Positions 6,608 through 9,359 of a stretch of DNA of 9,359 nucleotides are shown one piece after another. Within the stretch, counting starts at the first letter, position 1. Each line of letters starts with the position of its first letter. Position numbers and translations under genes: made by a program. The DNA comes from an uncultured Caulobacteraceae bacterium (GTDB lineage Bacteria; Pseudomonadota; Alphaproteobacteria; Caulobacterales; Caulobacteraceae), in the NCBI GenBank assembly GCA_937910255.1, contig CALEOQ010000156.1, forward strand, positions 1 through 9,359. Reading direction: 5' to 3'. The notes under the pieces are model-generated. The model was not told where the DNA came from, made no database searches, and worked only from the letters and a program-made list of their open reading frames with translations.

Positions 6608-7570
6608 TCAGATTTTGGCCAGGATCGCCCTGAGCATGTCCATGCCGGGCGAGGCGGTTTCAAAGACGAAGTCAGGTTGCGCCGCGGTAATCGGACCAAG
6701 ACCCGCCGTCGAGAGGGCCTGTCCGGCCTCGGCCACGACGCCCGCCGGCGCCAGCAGGCCGTTGGGCCGCCGCGACGCCCCCCGGGACATCAGGCCATCG
6801 ATCACCCCCTGGACGGTTGGCCCGATCTCGGCCTCGGGCCAGGTCAGGGTGGCGCTGGCCCGGGCGTTGGCGCGCGCCTCCACCCGCCGCAGCAGCGTCT
6901 CGGTCACCTGCAGATGGGCCTCCGTCCAGTCCGCCCGCAGGCTGGCGGCCAGATGCGCCTGGCTCCGGAGGATCACGCCATCATCAAGGACCTTGAGCCC
7001 ATTGGCCTCCAGGGTGGCGCCGGTGGTGGTGATATCCACCACAAGCTCCGCGGCCCCGGCCGCCGGCGCGCCCTCGGTGGCGCCGCCGGACTCCACGATC
7101 CGATAGTCCACCAGGCCGTGGCGGGCGAAGAAGGCCCGGGTCTGGAGGATGTACTTGGTGGCCACCCGCATCCGTCGGCCGGTGCGGGCCAGGATGTCGT
7201 GCGCCACCTCTTCCAGGTCGCCCATGGTCTCCACATCGAGCCAGCTCTTGGGCGTGGCCACCACCAGATCGGCGCGGCCAAAGCCCAGGGGACGCAGCAA
7301 CAGGGCGCGGGCGGCGAGATCGCCGGGCCGCTCGCGCATCAGGTCCTCGCCGGTCACCCCCAGATGGGCCTCGCCGGCGTCGATGGCCTCGGCGATGTCG
7401 CCGGCCGACAGCAGGCGGACCTGGGCGCCCTCCAGCCCCTTGAGGCTGGCCATATAGCCGCGGGCGCCGCCTTCGGCCTCAAGCTTGAGGGCGCAGTCGG
7501 CGAGCCAGGCTTCGACCTGCTCCTTCAGCCGGCCCTTGGACGGCACGGCGATGATCAGCGGGGCGTCCAT
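6608..7570 (-). CDS. hisG: ATP phosphoribosyltransferase, catalytic subunit HisG
   Basis: Cytoplasmic enzyme for the first and committed step of histidine synthesis: ATP + PRPP to N1-(5-phosphoribosyl)-ATP + PPi. Visible family motifs are PSKGRL (10-15), GVTGEDLMRE (71-80), VATKY (136-140), ESGGATEGAP (160-169) and the PRPP-binding loop VVDITTTGATL (177-187), then SQAHL (203-207). The core resembles short-form, HisZ-dependent HisG of rhizobia, which end at about 230 residues. Here the protein has 320 residues, with a tail from about 210-232 to the end that I cannot match to the ACT-like domain of long-form HisG. The ATG at 7570 shares its A with the hisZ stop (TGATG) and is preceded by AGGGAG 7 nt away. 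It is the last gene of the hisS-hisZ-hisG unit. Histidine feedback is expected to act through HisZ (family knowledge). Confidence 0.95.
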   Translation of the reverse strand: MDAPLIIAVPSKGRLKEQVEAWLADCALKLEAEGGARGYMASLKGLEGAQVRLLSAGDIAEAIDAGEAHLGVTGEDLMRERPGDLAARALLLRPLGFGRADLVVATPKSWLDVETMGDLEEVAHDILARTGRRMRVATKYILQTRAFFARHGLVDYRIVESGGATEGAPAAGAAELVVDITTTGATLEANGLKVLDDGVILRSQAHLAASLRADWTEAHLQVTETLLRRVEARANARASATLTWPEAEIGPTVQGVIDGLMSRGASRRPNGLLAPAGVVAEAGQALSTAGLGPITAAQPDFVFETASPGMDMLRAILAKI

Positions 7571-7583
7571 CAGACTTCTCCCT
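7570..7583 (-). promoter_or_regulatory. hisZ-hisG TGATG junction with internal ribosome binding site
   Basis: On the minus strand the hisZ stop TGA (7572-7570) and hisG ATG (7570-7568) share one base. AGGGAG (7583-7578) inside the hisZ 3' end lies 7 nt before the ATG. This arrangement suggests translational coupling of the two subunits of one enzyme. Confidence 0.85.
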
Positions 7584-8712
7584 GGGCGAAGGCCCGCCAG
7601 GGCCGGACCATGCAGCCGACGGCGCGGCCGCCGCCCGTCCCCCCGAGCCGGACCAGCAATCCATCATAACGGCCGCCGGCCGCCACCGGCCGGTCGGGGC
7701 CCAGGGCGGCGCTGCGCACCTCGAAGGTCAGGCCGTCATAATAGTCAAAGGCGTGGCCGAGGCCGGGCGTGAACCTCAGAACGTCCTGCGGAACGCCCTC
7801 GGCGGCGAGCTTGGCGAGACGGCTCGACCAGGCCGTGATCGCCGCATCCAGGGCCGACGCCTGCCCCCCGGCCAGGCGGCGCGCCTGATCCAGCGCGGCC
7901 TCGGGTCGGTCGGAAATGGCCAGGAAGCTTGCAACAGCGGCGGCCTGAGCCGTGGTGAGCGCCGGCGCCCGACGCGCCTGGGCCTTGCTCACCAGCCGCT
8001 CGGCGATCTCAGCGGGTCCGCGGCCGCCCACCGGCGCAATGCCGGCCAAGGCCCACACCTCGCGGAGCAGGTTTCCAGCCCCCTCGCCCGGCAGATCCGC
8101 CAGCAGATCGGCCAGACCGCCATCGGCCCCGCTGTCTGCCGCCCCCTGCCCGGCCCGCGCCAACTCGGCCTGGAGCAGGCGAGGTCGCTTGGCGATGCGG
8201 ACCAGGCGGGTGGCCAGGGCGGGGGCCAGATCGAGGCTGTCGATGAAGGCCGCGAACAGGGCCGCATCGCCCAGCCAGAATTCCAGATCGCCGCGCCCCC
8301 CCGCGATCGCTCCGCGCCAGGCCAGGGCCGCCACCTCGGCGTCCGCCGTCACGGCGTCGGAGGCCTGGGCGTCGAAGCGCTCCAGCCCCAGTTGCAGGAA
8401 CTCTTCGGACCGACCGGTGTGTTCAGGCGCGGCCCGGAAGGCCTTGCCCTGGTAGAAGTAGCGCCCCTCGACCGCCCCGCTCTCCACATGGCTGCGGGCC
8501 ACGGGCGCCGTGAAGTCCGGGCGCAGGCAGGATTCCGCGCCGCCCTCGGCCTGGACCACGAACAGCCGTGCCCGCAGGCCCTCGCCCGCCAGATCGAGGA
8601 TCAGGTTCAGGGGCTGGACCAGCGGCACGTCGGCCAGGCTCGCGCCCACCGTCTCGAACGGCGCCCGTATGGCCGCCAGCACGGCCGGCGGCAGGGTCGG
8701 CTCAACCCGCAT
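7570..8712 (-). CDS. hisZ: ATP phosphoribosyltransferase regulatory subunit HisZ
   Basis: Paralogue of histidyl-tRNA synthetase that lacks tRNA-charging activity and forms a complex with short-form HisG, carrying histidine feedback control (family knowledge). The 380 residues show class II synthetase-like features: RPDFTAPVARSHV (64-76), motif-2-like RYFYQGKAFR to RSEEFLQLGLERF (84-113), FDYYDGLTFEV (322-332) and GGRYDGLLVRLGG (346-358). The HisRS signature RGLDYY is altered to HAFDYY (320-325), so the catalytic Arg (R259 in E. coli HisRS) is replaced by His320. No C-terminal anticodon-binding domain is present. The start at ATG 8712 shares its A with the hisS stop and has GAGGGG 6 nt upstream. 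An open frame extends back to 8796, but only as overlap with hisS. The middle (about 185-310) is Ala/Gly-rich and variable. Confidence 0.94.
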   Translation of the reverse strand: MRVEPTLPPAVLAAIRAPFETVGASLADVPLVQPLNLILDLAGEGLRARLFVVQAEGGAESCLRPDFTAPVARSHVESGAVEGRYFYQGKAFRAAPEHTGRSEEFLQLGLERFDAQASDAVTADAEVAALAWRGAIAGGRGDLEFWLGDAALFAAFIDSLDLAPALATRLVRIAKRPRLLQAELARAGQGAADSGADGGLADLLADLPGEGAGNLLREVWALAGIAPVGGRGPAEIAERLVSKAQARRAPALTTAQAAAVASFLAISDRPEAALDQARRLAGGQASALDAAITAWSSRLAKLAAEGVPQDVLRFTPGLGHAFDYYDGLTFEVRSAALGPDRPVAAGGRYDGLLVRLGGTGGGRAVGCMVRPWRAFAQGEV

Positions 8713-8724
8713 CAGGCGCCCCTC
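8712..8724 (-). promoter_or_regulatory. hisS-hisZ TGATG junction with internal ribosome binding site
   Basis: On the minus strand the hisS stop TGA (8714-8712) and hisZ ATG (8712-8710) share one base, the same geometry as at hisZ-hisG. GAGGGG (8724-8719) lies 6 nt before the ATG. Confidence 0.85.
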
Positions 8725-9281
8725 ACGATCTTGGCCACGCTCGCCACCAGCTCGCCGCGGGGGCAGCTGATCTGGCCCGGACGCTCGCCGCGCCACTGGC
8801 TGTTGTCGGTGATCCCGGCGGCCAGTTCGCGCCCCAGGTCGAGGTCCTTGATGGTCACGGTCCCGGCCGCGATCTCGTCCCCGCCCAGGATGACGGCGGC
8901 CGGCGCCAGGCGTCGGTCAGCATATTTCATCTGCGCCTTCATGCCCGAGGATCCCAGATAGACCTCGGCGGCGATCCCGGCGGCCCGCAGCTCTCCGGCC
9001 GCGGCGAAATAGTGCGCCATGTCGTCATTGTTGAAGGCGATGACGACCACCGGCCCGCGGACGTCGGCGGCCATATCCCGCGCCGCTGCGCGCAGGGCCG
9101 AGGCCAGGCGGGAGACGCCGAAGGAAAAGCCGGTGGCCGGCACGGCCTGGCCGGTGAACCGCGCCACCAGGTCGTCATAGCGCCCGCCGCCGCCGATCGA
9201 GCCGAACCGGACCGGATTGCCCTTCTCCTCCGTTGTCTCCACCAGCCCCTCGGCCTCGATCACCGCCCCCGTCTATTATTC
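8712..9281 (-). CDS. hisS: Histidyl-tRNA synthetase, C-terminal part (5' end lost at the contig edge)
   Basis: Charges tRNA-His with histidine in the cytoplasm. Only the last about 190 residues are present. Counting from the codon at 9263-9261, GGGGRYDDLV (24-33) and class II motif 3 GFSFGVSRL (45-53, with the conserved Arg 52) complete the catalytic domain. Residues 70-150 form the anticodon-binding domain, with the typical ILGGDE and VTIKDL stretches. The upstream codons read YYTGAVIEAEG if single bases at 9273 and 9276 are restored to G, which matches the HisRS signature DYYTG. As given they read as a false TAG stop (9275-9273) in a stretch where G bases are lost. The missing 5' part lies beyond the window. 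A GTG at 9263 is not the true start. The stop overlaps hisZ by one base. Confidence 0.9.
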
Positions 9282-9359
9282 CCTCCCACATCTGCATCCC
9301 CCCCCTCTTCACTCCCCTCCCGTCCTACTCTCCTACTCCCTCTTCTGCCTGCTCACCCC
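9271..9359 (+). other. G-depleted read end with degraded TruSeq index/P7 adapter (artefact)
   Basis: From 9271 the plus strand is almost only C and T. An ungapped alignment places the TruSeq index adapter at 9288-9351. The P7 end (9328-9351) agrees at 18 of 24 bases, including TCTTCTGC. The part before the index (9310-9321) agrees at 8 of 12, and the first 22 bases (9288-9309) at 12 of 22. The six bases between (9322-9327) fall exactly where a 6-nt index belongs. Most mismatches are purines read as C or T. The bases 9270-9281 are still genome (hisS), with G misread. Nothing here should be annotated as a gene. Confidence 0.85.

Noticed and set aside
8713..8796. Earlier start for hisZ
   Set aside because: The extra 28 residues lie wholly inside the hisS 3' end, and the TGATG start at 8712 has a well-placed GAGGGG.
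6677..8961. Long plus-strand frames (6677-7669 and 7753-8961) opposite hisG, hisZ and hisS
   Set aside because: Antisense shadows: Gln/Gly/Arg-rich translation without any domain, while the minus strand carries the his genes.
137..9281. CRISPR arrays, insertion sequences, integrase sites, tRNA or rRNA genes, toxin-antitoxin or defence genes
   Set aside because: No regularly spaced repeats, terminal inverted repeats with transposase, tRNA cloverleaf signatures or relevant protein motifs were seen on either strand.
9322..9327. Reading the six bases as the library index
   Set aside because: The position fits a 6-nt index, but surrounding bases are heavily corrupted, so the bases cannot be trusted.

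Overview
This is a GC-rich chromosomal window, most likely from an alphaproteobacterium close to Caulobacterales (Caulobacter/Phenylobacterium type). That placement is inferred from strong G/C bias at third codon positions, the hisS-hisZ-hisG order, the rhizobial/caulobacterial style of the HisG core, and the mix of a KefB-like antiporter, a FadD19-like ligase and a secreted M13 peptidase. It was not tested by any search.

Both ends of the window are library artefact, not genome. The left end (1-136) is G/T noise, a T-run and a nearly intact Illumina P5/TruSeq adapter. The right end (about 9282-9359) is a G-depleted, degraded version of the TruSeq index/P7 adapter. Genomic sequence runs from about 137 to about 9281, and the last dozen bases before the right adapter already show G loss.

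Layout, left to right: 137-506 has no gene I can support, apart from a possible folded RNA. A CPA2 (KefB/KefC-like) cation/proton antiporter lies on the minus strand (507-2279). A divergent promoter region (2280-2461) carries a 10-bp direct repeat. An acyl-CoA synthetase lies on the plus strand (2462-4096). An 80-bp gap is filled by a large hairpin that buries the only Shine-Dalgarno-like sequence of the next gene. A secreted M13 zinc metallopeptidase follows on the plus strand (4177-6273). A 334-bp convergent intergenic region holds two good terminator hairpins and two further hairpins. A minus-strand histidine operon then reads right to left as hisS (3' part only), hisZ and hisG.

The three his genes are joined by two identical TGATG stop-start overlaps, each with a Shine-Dalgarno sequence inside the upstream gene, so they are very probably translationally coupled. 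HisZ is the histidyl-tRNA synthetase paralogue that serves as regulatory subunit of short-form ATP phosphoribosyltransferase (HisG). HisG here has an unusual C-terminal extension of about 90-110 residues that does not look like the usual long-form regulatory domain.

I see no mobile element, CRISPR array, tRNA/rRNA or defence system, and nothing that amounts to a new multi-gene system. The best leads are the Shine-Dalgarno-masking hairpin before the peptidase, the direct-repeat operator candidate, the HisG extension, and the adapter contamination with its false protein and false stop codon.
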